A DNA stretch of 64,000 bases from JBGASG01 sp046328035 (GCA_046328035.1 JAXLXI010000024.1:4530-68529), one strand, 5' to 3'. Shown: positions 24,461-33,713, counted from the first letter of the stretch. The notes: generated by a model not told the origin, from the sequence alone. Translations and numbers: made by a program.

Positions 24461-24592
24461 GTGTTGGGACGAACGGGCTGGTTCGTACTATCCCCAGTGA
24501 CCAGATTTGGGGTTGTCACTAGAATTCAGTCATTCGTTTGGGGTCAAGAAACTGGAGAAGCAGGTTGCGGAACCTGCGCATTCAAGTAGATC

Positions 24593-25408
24593 GTGAATCG
24601 TCTCAGCAACCAATCCGATGTCTCTACGATGGCTCCCAGCACCAGCCCGGTGTTGGAGGTATCGAAATTGCGTGTGGCATATTCGGCGCCCGATGGCACT
24701 ACGCGGGCGGTGGTGAACGATGTTTCGTTGACGCTGCACGCCGGCGAGCTGGTTTGCATATTGGGACCCAGCGGTTGCGGCAAGACGAGTCTTCTCAATG
24801 CGATTTCCGGACTCATCCCCAGCAGTGGGATCATGATGCGCAGGCAGTCGCGCGTAGGCTACTTGTTCCAGCAGGACGCGCTCTTGCCGTGGCGCACCGT
24901 CAGAGACAATCTGCTTCTGGTCGCCGAAATGACGCGTCGCCCCAAGAAGGAAGTTGAAGCTCGCGTTCTGAACTACTTAGAAGTGTTTCGTCTCTCCGCC
25001 GAACATCTCGATTATTATCCGGGACAATTGTCTGGTGGCATGCGGCAGCGGGTGGCCTTGATTCAAGCGTTGCTGCTTGATCCGGAACTCTTGCTGCTCG
25101 ATGAACCGTTTTCATCTTTGGACTATTACACGAAACTGCGCCTGGAAAGCGAGTTTCAGCAGACAGTGAAGGCCGAAAATAAGGCGGCGATTCTTGTCAC
25201 CCACGACATTGAGGAAGCGATTGCCATGGGTGATCGGGTCCTGATTATGGGCATTTGCGGAATGATTATTCGGGAGTATCAGATTCTTCTCGATCCGGCT
25301 GAATCGCCGGAGACAGCTCGTGGCTTGCCCGAGTTTGCCGAGTATCACGCGCGCATCTGGGACGATCTGAAAATGGTAATCGGCGACAGTGAAGGTGATC
25401 GTGGGTAG
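24593..25408 (+). CDS. ABC importer ATPase (SsuB/TauB/NrtD type)
   Basis: 271 residues from GTG 24593; ATG 24629 (MAPSTSPVLEV) is a reasonable alternative start. All ATPase motifs are present: Walker A GPSGCGKTS, Q-loop FQQDALLPW, signature LSGGMRQRV, Walker B LLLLDEPF, D-loop SSLD, and the switch His in VTHDIEEA. The Q-loop sequence QQDALLPWRTV is typical of nitrate/sulfonate/taurine importers. It overlaps no neighbour; the permease starts 5 bp after its stop. Confidence 0.92.
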   Translation: MNRLSNQSDVSTMAPSTSPVLEVSKLRVAYSAPDGTTRAVVNDVSLTLHAGELVCILGPSGCGKTSLLNAISGLIPSSGIMMRRQSRVGYLFQQDALLPWRTVRDNLLLVAEMTRRPKKEVEARVLNYLEVFRLSAEHLDYYPGQLSGGMRQRVALIQALLLDPELLLLDEPFSSLDYYTKLRLESEFQQTVKAENKAAILVTHDIEEAIAMGDRVLIMGICGMIIREYQILLDPAESPETARGLPEFAEYHARIWDDLKMVIGDSEGDRG

Positions 25409-25413
25409 CGGCA

Positions 25414-26190
25414 ATGAATGAGCGCAACAATGTGAAAGTGCCGTGGATTCTTTATTTGCTGCCCATGTTGGCGGGGCTGCTCGTGTGGCAGGTTTACACA
25501 GCCGGTCAGCCAAGTCACCAGTTCGTCTTTGCCAGTCCGGAACAGGTCTGCCAATCGCTCGCGCGCTTGACCAGCTCTGGGGAATTGTTTCGTCATGCTG
25601 GTATCACTTTATTCGAGGCGGTTGTCGGTTTCTTGACTGGTACCGCCTGCGGTGCAGCTATCGGGCTTTCTCTATGGTATTCGCGTACCGCTGCGAAAGT
25701 GGCACAGCCTTATTTGACGGCATTAGCCTCCGTTCCTATCTTTGCTCTGGCGCCAGTGATTATTGTCTGGTTCGGAATCGGCATCACCTCGAAGATTGTG
25801 ATCGCGTTTCTCTCAACCGTCGTGTTGGCCATAGTGCAGTCGTATCAAGGTGCTATGTCCGTCGAAGAGAGATTCACGCGATTGATGCAAGTGATGGGCG
25901 CATCCCGGTGGCAAACCTTCCGACTGGTGGTGGTACCGTCCGCCCTGATCTGGGTGCTCAACGCGATGAAACTGAACATCGGACTCTCGCTGCTCGGCGC
26001 CTTTATTGGTGAATTTATATCTTCTGAAGAAGGCCTTGGCTATATGATCGTCAAGGCTTCCGGGCTTTACGACATGTCCACGGTGTTTGTCGGAGTAGCC
26101 AGTTTGATTGTGATCTCGCTTCTTCTTACGGGAACGGTCACTTTGCTGGAGAGACGGTTGATGCGGTGGAAATTCGCGGTAGCCAAATAA
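25414..26190 (+). CDS. ABC importer permease (SsuC/TauC/NrtB type)
   Basis: 258 residues with about six membrane helices. The cytoplasmic coupling motif is EERFTRLMQVMGASRWQTFR (EAA-loop form, with the conserved Gly), followed by VVPSALIWVLNAMKLNIGLS and LGAFIGEFISSEEGLGYMIV, as in the SsuC/TauC family. It forms the transporter with the upstream ATPase and the substrate-binding lipoprotein. The stop codon is part of an 18-bp duplication. Confidence 0.92.
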   Translation: MNERNNVKVPWILYLLPMLAGLLVWQVYTAGQPSHQFVFASPEQVCQSLARLTSSGELFRHAGITLFEAVVGFLTGTACGAAIGLSLWYSRTAAKVAQPYLTALASVPIFALAPVIIVWFGIGITSKIVIAFLSTVVLAIVQSYQGAMSVEERFTRLMQVMGASRWQTFRLVVVPSALIWVLNAMKLNIGLSLLGAFIGEFISSEEGLGYMIVKASGLYDMSTVFVGVASLIVISLLLTGTVTLLERRLMRWKFAVAK

Positions 26191-26211
26191 GTTGCGGCAG
26201 CCAAATAAGTT
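26176..26211. repeat. 18-bp tandem duplication at the permease 3' end
   Basis: GCGGTAGCCAAATAAGTT (26176-26193) is followed directly by the same sequence with one change (26194-26211). The first copy carries the permease stop codon TAA. A small slippage event. Confidence 0.85.
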
Positions 26212-26263
26212 AAGGCAGTCGGGCACCCTACAACACGCGTTTCCCCCTCTCGGAATATCTGTG

Positions 26264-26977
26264 ATGACAAAATCGGTTGTGCGCATCCTCATTGCGACGT
26301 CTCTTTTGCTGAGTTTGGCAACAGCATCCGCAATCTGGTCGGTGGTGCAGGCGCGCAGTTGCGCCGGGCTGCAATTGCCGGACGCCGAGAAGGAAGACTT
26401 CTTCACCTTCTTCCATTTCAAGGAAGGCGACACCGAAAAACATCCCGACGGCAACGTCATCTCTTTTGCCACCGGTATGCAAGGCTTCACGGTGTTGCTT
26501 TTTGTCGAGACTTCCGCCGGCAACAAAGTAAAAAACATGCGCCTCGCCTTGCCCCGCGACTTCGTTGATGACCCGAAGTGGGGGCTGTTCGCGCGCGACA
26601 TGGGCAAGAGTTTTCTCCGGGCAGCAGTCTACGACGAGGATATGCCCGCGGTCGACATGCTGGCAAAAGAGATCGAATTTGGAAGCAGCCAATCCTGGAC
26701 GCCCAAGAAACTGGATGCCTCGTACAACGGTGGCGAGACGAAGAAGGACGTCAACTTCTTGCTTCCCGGCGGCGACAAAAAGATCGAGAAGGGGCAAGTA
26801 TTGATCATGGGTGAGAACGCAGCTCCAAAACTGCCTGCCACCCCAAGCGCGGGCTACAAAACGTTTTTGGGTAAGCAAGAATCCTTCAGTCAGAAGATGA
26901 GCCACTGTTCTCTCACTATTCAAAATAAATTGGTGAAGGACAAGAAGTACGTGCTTCTGGCTGTCCAAACTAACTGA
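26264..26977 (+). CDS. Secreted or membrane-anchored protein of unknown function
   Basis: ATG 26264 is used; the longer reading from 26192 lies in the permease tail. 237 residues. It starts with MTKSVVRILIATSLLLSLAT, a signal peptide or anchor, then a soluble domain with alternating beta strands (FTFFHFKEGDTEKHPDGNVI, FTVLLFVETSAGN), and a Cys in the C-terminal MSHCSLTIQ. No family recognised. It follows the ABC permease by 73 bp on the same strand and may belong to the same unit. Confidence 0.7.
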   Translation: MTKSVVRILIATSLLLSLATASAIWSVVQARSCAGLQLPDAEKEDFFTFFHFKEGDTEKHPDGNVISFATGMQGFTVLLFVETSAGNKVKNMRLALPRDFVDDPKWGLFARDMGKSFLRAAVYDEDMPAVDMLAKEIEFGSSQSWTPKKLDASYNGGETKKDVNFLLPGGDKKIEKGQVLIMGENAAPKLPATPSAGYKTFLGKQESFSQKMSHCSLTIQNKLVKDKKYVLLAVQTN

Positions 26978-27047
26978 CATCCCCTCTTGATTGCGCTGCA
27001 GAGTTTCATCGCGATCGCTTTTGCACCGCTTGTGGTGCCCGTGCGAC

Positions 27048-27078
27048 CGCCCCCAACGAGAAATTAGCGTTGGGGGCG
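27048..27078 (+). terminator. Strong 11-bp hairpin after the 26264 gene
   Basis: CGCCCCCAACG at 27048-27058 pairs perfectly with CGTTGGGGGCG at 27068-27078 across a 9-nt loop, 70 bp after the stop. No U-run follows, so termination would be Rho-dependent or weak. The rest of 26978-27314 holds no gene I can support. Confidence 0.5.
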
Positions 27079-27314
27079 TACAAACACGAGTGCGATAACT
27101 TGTTCAAAAGTTCCCTTCGTGACCGCTAGAAGCCGCTTTCGCGCGATGAACAGCGATGCTTTACATTGTCCGAGAGCGAGAAGATTCAAGAAAAGCCTTA
27201 AATTTTGATCTCGTTCGGCGATCATATGTAGACAGAAAAATCTTGTCTTATTAGGATCGAAGTGATAGGCGACCCGGTATCCCGACTTAACTCGACCATC
27301 CGGTTGTTCATATC

Positions 27315-28097
27315 GTGGCAGTGAATAGTTCTAGTCCTGAGGGACGGGATGACTTTCGCATAGTCTTCGAAGCATCCCCCAGTGGCATGATCATTGTCGA
27401 TCGCGACGGCTCCATTGTGCGCGTCAACGCACAGGCCGAAAAGCTGTTCGGCTATGATAAAGATGAACTCGTCGGCAGTCAGATTGAAAAGCTCGTTCCG
27501 ACCAGATTTCGTCGAGAACACCCGCAATTTCGCAATAGTTTTTTCCTCGATGCATCGGCACGCCCGATGGGTGCAGGACGTGATCTGTTCAGGGTGCGCA
27601 AGGATGGTACCGAGATCTCAGTTGAGATCGGATTGAATCCTTTTAGCTCCGATGCCGGTGAAATGGTACTTGCATCGGTCGTCGACATCACGGAGCGCAA
27701 ACGGGCAGAACAGCATCTACGCCTTCTGATCGAGGCTTCACCTGGCGGCATGCTCATGGTGGACAGCCAGGGCACCATTGTTCTGGTCAATGCTCAGATT
27801 GAGAGCCTGTTCGGCTACGCGCGCCAGGAGCTAATTGGCCGCAAGATCGAGGATCTGGTTCCGGTCCGCTTCCGGCTCGATCATCCGCGGCTACGTGAGG
27901 AGTTTTTTGAGCATCCGCAAGTGCGGGCGATGGGCGCTGTCCGAGATCTGTATGGTGTCCGCTCGGATGGCACGGAACTACCAGTTGAAATTGGACTGAA
28001 TCCAATTGACACCGATGAGTCGTTTCGTACTGGCATCGGTGGTGGATATCACGGCCCGCCGTCGCACCGAGCAGGAACTGCTGCAGGCCAAGGATGA
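27315..28097 (+). CDS. Hybrid sensor kinase, N-terminal PAS-PAS part (frameshifted)
   Basis: GTG start at 27315. Two PAS domains read in this frame: one at about residues 10-125 (FRIVFEASPSGMIIVDRDGS ... VLASVVDITERKRAEQHL) and one at about 133-240 (LIEASPGGMLMVDSQGTIVL ... VEIGLNPIDTDE). Just after residue 235 the reading runs into a different frame with no resemblance to PAS; the expected continuation (FVLASVVDITARRRTEQEL) is found in the +1 frame around 28015-28080. The gene is therefore one kinase gene split by a single frame change near 28014-28024, whether by mutation, sequencing error or programmed shift. PAS domains usually sense ligands or redox state. Confidence 0.75.
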   Translation: MAVNSSSPEGRDDFRIVFEASPSGMIIVDRDGSIVRVNAQAEKLFGYDKDELVGSQIEKLVPTRFRREHPQFRNSFFLDASARPMGAGRDLFRVRKDGTEISVEIGLNPFSSDAGEMVLASVVDITERKRAEQHLRLLIEASPGGMLMVDSQGTIVLVNAQIESLFGYARQELIGRKIEDLVPVRFRLDHPRLREEFFEHPQVRAMGAVRDLYGVRSDGTELPVEIGLNPIDTDESFRTGIGGGYHGPPSHRAGTAAGQG

Positions 28098-30174
28098 CCT
28101 GGAGAAGCGAGTCATTGAGCGCACGAAAGAGCTGCAATCCAGAACCACTGATCTCGTGGAACTGAACGATCAGCTGGCCCATGCCAGCGAGCGCGCATTG
28201 GAATCGTCGCGCCTTAAGTCCCAGTTTCTTGCCAGCATGAGTCACGAAATTCGTACGCCCATGAATGCAATCATCGGCATGTGCAATGTGTTGTTGCGCA
28301 CCCAATTGCAGCCGCGCCAGCACGAATATGCCACCCACATCAAAGAGGGTGCCAACGCTCTGTTGGTGGTTATTAACGACATTCTCGACTTAAGCAAAAT
28401 CGAAGCCGGCAAACTGGAACTCGAACCGGTCGACTTCAATCTGGTGAAGGTCGTTGAAGGCACTTGTGAATTGCTGGCCATGACCGCGCGCACCAAACAA
28501 GTTTCTTTGATGGCTTACGTCGATACCAATCTGCCAACTAAGTTGCACGGCGATCCGGAACGGCTGCGTCAAATCCTCCTCAATTTGACTTCCAATGCAG
28601 TCAAGTTTTCCGACGATGGAGAAATAGTAGTCCGAGCTGATCTAGACTCTATCGACCATTCGGCAGGCACTGTGATTGTCAAATTCTCAGTGATTGACCA
28701 TGGTATCGGAATGACCGGCTCGGAGAGAAGCAAACTGTTTCAGCCGTTTGTACAAGCCGACGGTTCGATAAGTCGTCGCTTCGGCGGCACAGGATTGGGT
28801 CTGAGTATCTCCAAACGACTTGTCGAATTGATGGGTGGCGAAATCAGCGTCGACAGCATCAAGGGCGAGGGCTCGACGTTCTGGTTTTCCCTTCCATTCA
28901 CGTTTATTCCTTCCGAATCGGCGCAGCGGGTGCAAACCGAATTGAAAGACGTCCGCATCCTGATCGTCGATGAAGAGCCGAACGCGCGTAATATACTGCA
29001 CGAATACATTGTCTCGTGGGGTATGAGAAACGGAATTGCCGGCTCCGGGAAAGATGCTTTGCGGAAGCTCAGGCAAGCTTATGTAGACGGCGATCCGTAT
29101 AAGATTGCCATTATCGATCTCGTGATGCCGGAAATGAATGGCATGGATCTGGCTGAACAGATCGGCAAAGATCCTGCCGTCAAAGATTGCCGGTTGATTC
29201 TGTTGACCGGGTGGGATGCTCCAGGGCTTGGTGTACAAGCTATGCATTTAGGCTTCAAAGCCTATTTGACCAAACCCGTTCGTCAGTCCCAGATGTATGA
29301 TTGCATAGTGAGCGTGCTCAGCGACTCGGCAACAATGGGACGATCCTCCGCTGACGCTCGCCTCTCGATGCGCCGGTCTAGTGCCGCACGCAAAGAGGTG
29401 ATTTTAATTGCCGAAGACTACGCTATAAACCAACAAGTGGCGCAACTCTATCTGGATGAAATGGGGTTTGCCTCGCATATCGTGAGCAACGGAGCCGAAG
29501 CTGTTGAGGCGGCGGGGCGCCATGACTATGCGCTGATCTTAATGGATTGCCAGATGCCCGAAATGGATGGGTACACCGCAACACAAAAAATCAGGGAGAT
29601 GGAGAAGGCAACCCGCAAACACGTTCCGATTATCGCGATGACTGCTCACGCCATGGGCGGTGATCGTGAACGCTGTCTGGAAGCCGGCATGGACGAATAC
29701 ATCAGTAAGCCGGTCGAACCCGAGGCGCTGAGAGTAATGCTCGACAAATGGCTTCCAGATATGAGCGCCACAGATGCAAGCGCTCATCGGCTGCTTCCTA
29801 TCGATCTGCAGATAGCGAGGGCTAAATATGGTCAACGAGCAGACGAATTGTGTCAGATGTTTGTCAGCAAGTCAGAACTTGAATTGGTTCAATTAATCAA
29901 ACATCTAGAGCACGGACACACACGTGATGCCCTTAACGTGGTGCATGGATTGAAAGGTGTCTGTAGCACCATCTCTGCACAACCGATGCGCCTCACCTGC
30001 CTGGAAATTGAGCTGGCCTTGCACAATGGAGATGTGCAGCTAGCGAGTGACCTGGCCGCGCAATTGGGCGTCGAGTTTTCGGAAGTGCAACGTTATCTGG
30101 AGCAGGAAATTGGCGCATCCCCACCAGGTGGTGAATCGGAAGATCCAGCCTCGGATGCGAGACCACCGGCATGA
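28015..30174 (+). CDS. Hybrid sensor kinase, C-terminal HisKA-HATPase-REC-REC-HPT part
   Basis: Continues the PAS-PAS part in the +1 frame; an ATG at 28015 could allow separate translation. After the end of the second PAS comes a coiled coil (ELLQAKDDLEKRVIERTKEL), the H-box SHEIRTPMNAIIGM, HATPase N-box NLTSNAVKF, DHGIGM and GGTGLGLSISKRLVELMGG. Two receiver domains follow: VRILIVDEEPNARNIL with DLVMPEMNG, and VILIAEDYAINQQVA with LMDCQMPEMDGY and ISKPVEP. The protein ends in an HPT domain with phospho-His in VVHGLKGVCSTIS. This is an ArcB/BarA-like phosphorelay. The 3' end overlaps the convergent RND gene by 82 bp. Confidence 0.82.
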   Translation: MSRFVLASVVDITARRRTEQELLQAKDDLEKRVIERTKELQSRTTDLVELNDQLAHASERALESSRLKSQFLASMSHEIRTPMNAIIGMCNVLLRTQLQPRQHEYATHIKEGANALLVVINDILDLSKIEAGKLELEPVDFNLVKVVEGTCELLAMTARTKQVSLMAYVDTNLPTKLHGDPERLRQILLNLTSNAVKFSDDGEIVVRADLDSIDHSAGTVIVKFSVIDHGIGMTGSERSKLFQPFVQADGSISRRFGGTGLGLSISKRLVELMGGEISVDSIKGEGSTFWFSLPFTFIPSESAQRVQTELKDVRILIVDEEPNARNILHEYIVSWGMRNGIAGSGKDALRKLRQAYVDGDPYKIAIIDLVMPEMNGMDLAEQIGKDPAVKDCRLILLTGWDAPGLGVQAMHLGFKAYLTKPVRQSQMYDCIVSVLSDSATMGRSSADARLSMRRSSAARKEVILIAEDYAINQQVAQLYLDEMGFASHIVSNGAEAVEAAGRHDYALILMDCQMPEMDGYTATQKIREMEKATRKHVPIIAMTAHAMGGDRERCLEAGMDEYISKPVEPEALRVMLDKWLPDMSATDASAHRLLPIDLQIARAKYGQRADELCQMFVSKSELELVQLIKHLEHGHTRDALNVVHGLKGVCSTISAQPMRLTCLEIELALHNGDVQLASDLAAQLGVEFSEVQRYLEQEIGASPPGGESEDPASDARPPA

Positions 30175-33100
30175 TCGTAGTCTTCCGGGGGCGGCCGCTT
30201 GACCAGGTTTCTGTTGATGACGCGATACATGCTTGGTATCACGAACAGCGTCAAAAGCGTTGCCGAAATCAAACCGCCGAATACCACGGTCGCCAGGGGA
30301 CGCTGAATTTCGGCGCCCGTGCCGTCCGAAAATAACTTCGGAATCAGTCCCATCATCGCCACCAGCGCAGTCATCAGCACCGGACGCAAACGAATTACGG
30401 CGCCCTGCAATATCGATTGATCCAGCGGCGTCCCGGCTCGCTGCAATTGCATGATGTAACTTACCAGAATGACACCATTTTGCACCGCCACCCCGAAGAG
30501 CGCAATAAATCCAATGATTGCCGGTACCGACAACGGTTGATGCGTGAGCCAGAGCGCTGTGATGCCCCCGATGGCGGCGAACGGAACGTTCAGCATGATC
30601 AGCGCTGCGTTCTTGACGCTGTTGAATGTGAAAAACAGAAGCACGAAAATCAGGAAGAGAACGATTGGTACCACAATTGCAAGTCTGGTCATGGCGCGCT
30701 GCTGGTTTTCAAACTGCCCGCCCCAAACAATCCAGCAACCTTTTGGGACCTTCACTTTCTGCGCCACGGCGGCTTGAGCTTCCTGCACCCAACCACCGAG
30801 ATCGCGCCCGCGCACATTGACCATGACAGCGGCACGGCGCTGCCCGTCTTCTCGGTTGATGAGCACCGCTCCGCGTTCGACCGTTACGTCCGCCAGTGCC
30901 TTGAGCGGAACATGCGCACCATCCCCGGTATCGATGCGCATCTGCCTGATTTGCTCGGCAGTCTGCCTGCTCTCGTGAGGAAACTGCAGCAGAATACCGA
31001 AACGCTTATTGCCTTCTACTACCTCGCTGACGACTTTGCCGGCCATCGCCGTCTGCACATGATCGAAGACCTCGGACGAGCGCAAACCGTAACGCGACAG
31101 ACTGTCCCGATTGAGTTTGATTTTCAGTTGAGGAAGTCCCAATATCGGCTCGCGACTGACATCGCCTGCACCGCGGACGGTGCCGACCGTGCGGCGCACA
31201 TCGTTGGCAAGTTGCTCGATCTCGTCCAGATCATCCCCGAAGATTTTGATGCCGACATCTGCCTTGATGCCGGTGATCAAATCGTCTACCACGTCGGCAA
31301 TCGGCTGGGAGAAGCTGTACATCAGCCCGGGCACCTTGCCGATTTCAGCCGCCATGCGGTCGACCAGATGCTCCTTATTGTGATTTTGCCAGGTGTTGCG
31401 CGGCTTCAATCCGATGAACATGTCGGCGGCATCGACGCCCTCCACGTCCGAACCCATGCCCGATCTCCCAACGCGCGTAGCCGCAATCATCACCTCCGGA
31501 AACTCGATCATCAAGCGCTCGATGGCGCTGACCACCTCGTCCGTTTTGCGGTGCGCGATGCTGGCCGGCATGCGCAGGCGCAACCAGAGCGAGCCTTCAT
31601 CCAGGCTGGGAATAAACTCCGAACCCAGGAAAGGCACCAGACACAGTGATCCGCATAGAGCCGCCACCGCCATCAAGGCTTGTATTTTCGGATAGCGCAG
31701 GCATGATGTGAGCGCCTTGCGATACCAGACTTTGATCGGTTCGATTACAGGATTGTGCCGTTCTACAAGGGGCCTGCGGAAAGTGAAGAAACAAACCACC
31801 GGCAGCACTGTAAGAGAAACAACGAAGGCGCCGAGCAAGGCATAAATAAAAGTCAACGCCAGCGGATGAAACATCTTGCCTTCGATGCCTTCTAGAGTGA
31901 AAAGAGGCACGTAAACAGCAATGATGATCAAGATGGCGAAACAGATTGGACGTCCGACTTCCTGCGCCGCCTCAATAATTATGGGCAACCGCTGCGACGG
32001 CGTAAACTTCGTCTCGGCGAGTTTGCGATAGACGTTTTCTACCATCACCACACCGGCGTCCACCACCACCCCGAAGTCTACGGCCCCCAGTGTCATCAGA
32101 TTCAACGACAGACCGGTGAATCGCATCAACACAAAACTGAAAACCAGAGAAAGTGGAATGATCAGCGACACAATCAGAGCGGCCGGAATGTCCATCAGCA
32201 CCGCCACCAGCACGATTACCACCAGCGCGCCACTGAAGAAGAGTATCTCGCGCACTGTCTCGGTTGTTTTGTCGACCAGCTCTTCCTGATTGTAGAAAGG
32301 GCGGATTTTCACGCCCAGTGGCAGCGTCTTCTGAATCTGTTCGATCTTCGTTTTGACGCGCTCCACCACCTCTTTAGTGTTGGCGCCCTTGCGGGAGTAG
32401 ACGATGCCCAGTATCGACTCGCCCCTGCCGTTCATCGATGCGGAACCGCGCCTGAAAGCCGGACCAATCTCCACACGCGCTAAGTTTTCGATTTTGATCG
32501 GTGTGCCGGAAACTTCTTTGACAACGATGTTCTCGATGTCCGCAACTGATTCCACGCGTCCGATGCCGCGAATCACGACTTCCTCTTCCGCCTGCTCGAT
32601 GAAGTTGGCACCGATGTTTTGATTGCCTTCCGCCAGGGCGGTTGCCACGTCCTTCAAATTGACGGAGTATTTTTTCAGCGACGTCGGTTCCACCAGTACT
32701 TTGTATTGTTTTATCCAGCCACCGTAAGTGACGACGTTGCCGACTCCGGGCACGGACAGGATTCTCTTGGCGATTGTCCAGTCTTGCAGCGTGCGCAGAT
32801 CGATCAGATCCATGTCACCGCGTTCGCTTTCCACGTAGTACATGTAAATCTGGCTGAAAGTGGAAACAATTGGCGTCAACTGTGGACGCGGAACTCCCTC
32901 CGGCAAGTGCAGCGTCGACAAGCGCTGCTGCACCAGTTGTCGGGCCAGATATACGTCGCAGTTGTCCTCGAAGATGGCTGTAACCAGCGACAAACCGAAC
33001 TCCGAACTGGAACGCACTTTTTGAATGAAGGGCAAGCCATTCAAAGCGTATTCAATCGGCACTGTCACGAGTGACTCGACTTCTTCCGTGGCCATGCTCT

Positions 33101-33260
33101 CCGGCTCGGTGAGAATCTGCACCTGCACGTTGCTGACGTCGGGGAACGAGTCAGTCGGCAGCGTGAAAATAGAATATGCACCGAGCGCGATCACGGCCGC
33201 CATCAGCATGAGCGTGATCACGCGTTGCCTCAAGGCGAACGCGATTAATTTGTCTACCAT
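30093..33260 (-). CDS. RND heavy-metal efflux pump, CzcA/CusA family
   Basis: 1055 residues, the normal length for heavy-metal RND pumps. The N-terminus MVDKLIAFALRQRVITLMLM, the FPDVSNVQVQI segment, PIEYALNGLP and VRSSSEFGLSLVTAIFEDN are family signatures. The TM4 motif is DFGVVVDAGVVMVEN, keeping the proton-relay Asp residues and the Glu of the CzcA-type (divalent cation) subgroup rather than the CusA-type. Twelve membrane helices and two large periplasmic loops fit the pattern. It is inner-membrane and would need a periplasmic fusion protein and outer-membrane channel; neither is in this window. A small Cys-containing exported protein gene lies 46 bp upstream. Confidence 0.92.
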   Translation of the reverse strand: MVDKLIAFALRQRVITLMLMAAVIALGAYSIFTLPTDSFPDVSNVQVQILTEPESMATEEVESLVTVPIEYALNGLPFIQKVRSSSEFGLSLVTAIFEDNCDVYLARQLVQQRLSTLHLPEGVPRPQLTPIVSTFSQIYMYYVESERGDMDLIDLRTLQDWTIAKRILSVPGVGNVVTYGGWIKQYKVLVEPTSLKKYSVNLKDVATALAEGNQNIGANFIEQAEEEVVIRGIGRVESVADIENIVVKEVSGTPIKIENLARVEIGPAFRRGSASMNGRGESILGIVYSRKGANTKEVVERVKTKIEQIQKTLPLGVKIRPFYNQEELVDKTTETVREILFFSGALVVIVLVAVLMDIPAALIVSLIIPLSLVFSFVLMRFTGLSLNLMTLGAVDFGVVVDAGVVMVENVYRKLAETKFTPSQRLPIIIEAAQEVGRPICFAILIIIAVYVPLFTLEGIEGKMFHPLALTFIYALLGAFVVSLTVLPVVCFFTFRRPLVERHNPVIEPIKVWYRKALTSCLRYPKIQALMAVAALCGSLCLVPFLGSEFIPSLDEGSLWLRLRMPASIAHRKTDEVVSAIERLMIEFPEVMIAATRVGRSGMGSDVEGVDAADMFIGLKPRNTWQNHNKEHLVDRMAAEIGKVPGLMYSFSQPIADVVDDLITGIKADVGIKIFGDDLDEIEQLANDVRRTVGTVRGAGDVSREPILGLPQLKIKLNRDSLSRYGLRSSEVFDHVQTAMAGKVVSEVVEGNKRFGILLQFPHESRQTAEQIRQMRIDTGDGAHVPLKALADVTVERGAVLINREDGQRRAAVMVNVRGRDLGGWVQEAQAAVAQKVKVPKGCWIVWGGQFENQQRAMTRLAIVVPIVLFLIFVLLFFTFNSVKNAALIMLNVPFAAIGGITALWLTHQPLSVPAIIGFIALFGVAVQNGVILVSYIMQLQRAGTPLDQSILQGAVIRLRPVLMTALVAMMGLIPKLFSDGTGAEIQRPLATVVFGGLISATLLTLFVIPSMYRVINRNLVKRPPPEDYDHAGGLASEAGSSDSPPGGDAPISCSR

Positions 33261-33306
33261 CGATTACTCCGAAACGAAAGTCTAATTCCACTTCCGGAGC
33301 GAGATG

Positions 33307-33639
33307 TCAGAGCAACAAACTACGGTGCATCAGCCACAATTGACACTGCACCGCTGGATAGAAGTCGCATGTCACCGCGACTATGCACTTTTGCTGTTGG
33401 CGATCTTGCTGCTGCCAGAGCGCGGTGGCAAGCACCGCGACAAATTGCACTATCGGGGCGACGTCGACTGTTTTGAGATTCGAAGTGACAAACGGGTCGA
33501 CCGTGACGATCTCTTCTGGATCGGTATCATCGACACAAACCCGCGCGAAAGAGTCCATGGCGCCGGCAAGCGAGAACACCTGGGCACAGATGAAGAGCCC
33601 AACGATCCAGGAAATAAGTGTTCTACTTGAGTGTTGCAT
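33307..33639 (-). CDS. Small exported Cys-containing protein upstream of RND pump
   Basis: 110 residues. The N-terminus MQHSSRTLISWIVGLFICAQ then VFSLAGA reads as a cleavable signal. The mature part is short and has several Cys (VCVDD, CIVAVTCDFYPAVQC) and an acidic patch DDTDPEEI. Position and size resemble CzcI-type small periplasmic proteins found next to Czc pumps, but sequence identity cannot be asserted. No strong ribosome site seen; an opposite-strand frame over the same bases is judged a shadow. Moderate confidence that it is real. Confidence 0.5.
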   Translation of the reverse strand: MQHSSRTLISWIVGLFICAQVFSLAGAMDSFARVCVDDTDPEEIVTVDPFVTSNLKTVDVAPIVQFVAVLATALWQQQDRQQQKCIVAVTCDFYPAVQCQLWLMHRSLLL

Positions 33640-33713
33640 GCACGTGGAGACACGCAGAATCGTCCACTTGCTTTATACCGTTAAACGCCGCAGCTGGCAA
33701 TAGAAACTATTCG

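Noticed and set aside
30417..31649. Plus-strand frame of 410 codons across the RND pump
   Set aside because: The pump's motifs and length are unambiguous on the minus strand.
33304..33630. Plus-strand frame opposite the small exported protein
   Set aside because: Lacks signal sequence and ribosome site; the minus-strand reading has a convincing signal peptide and operon position.
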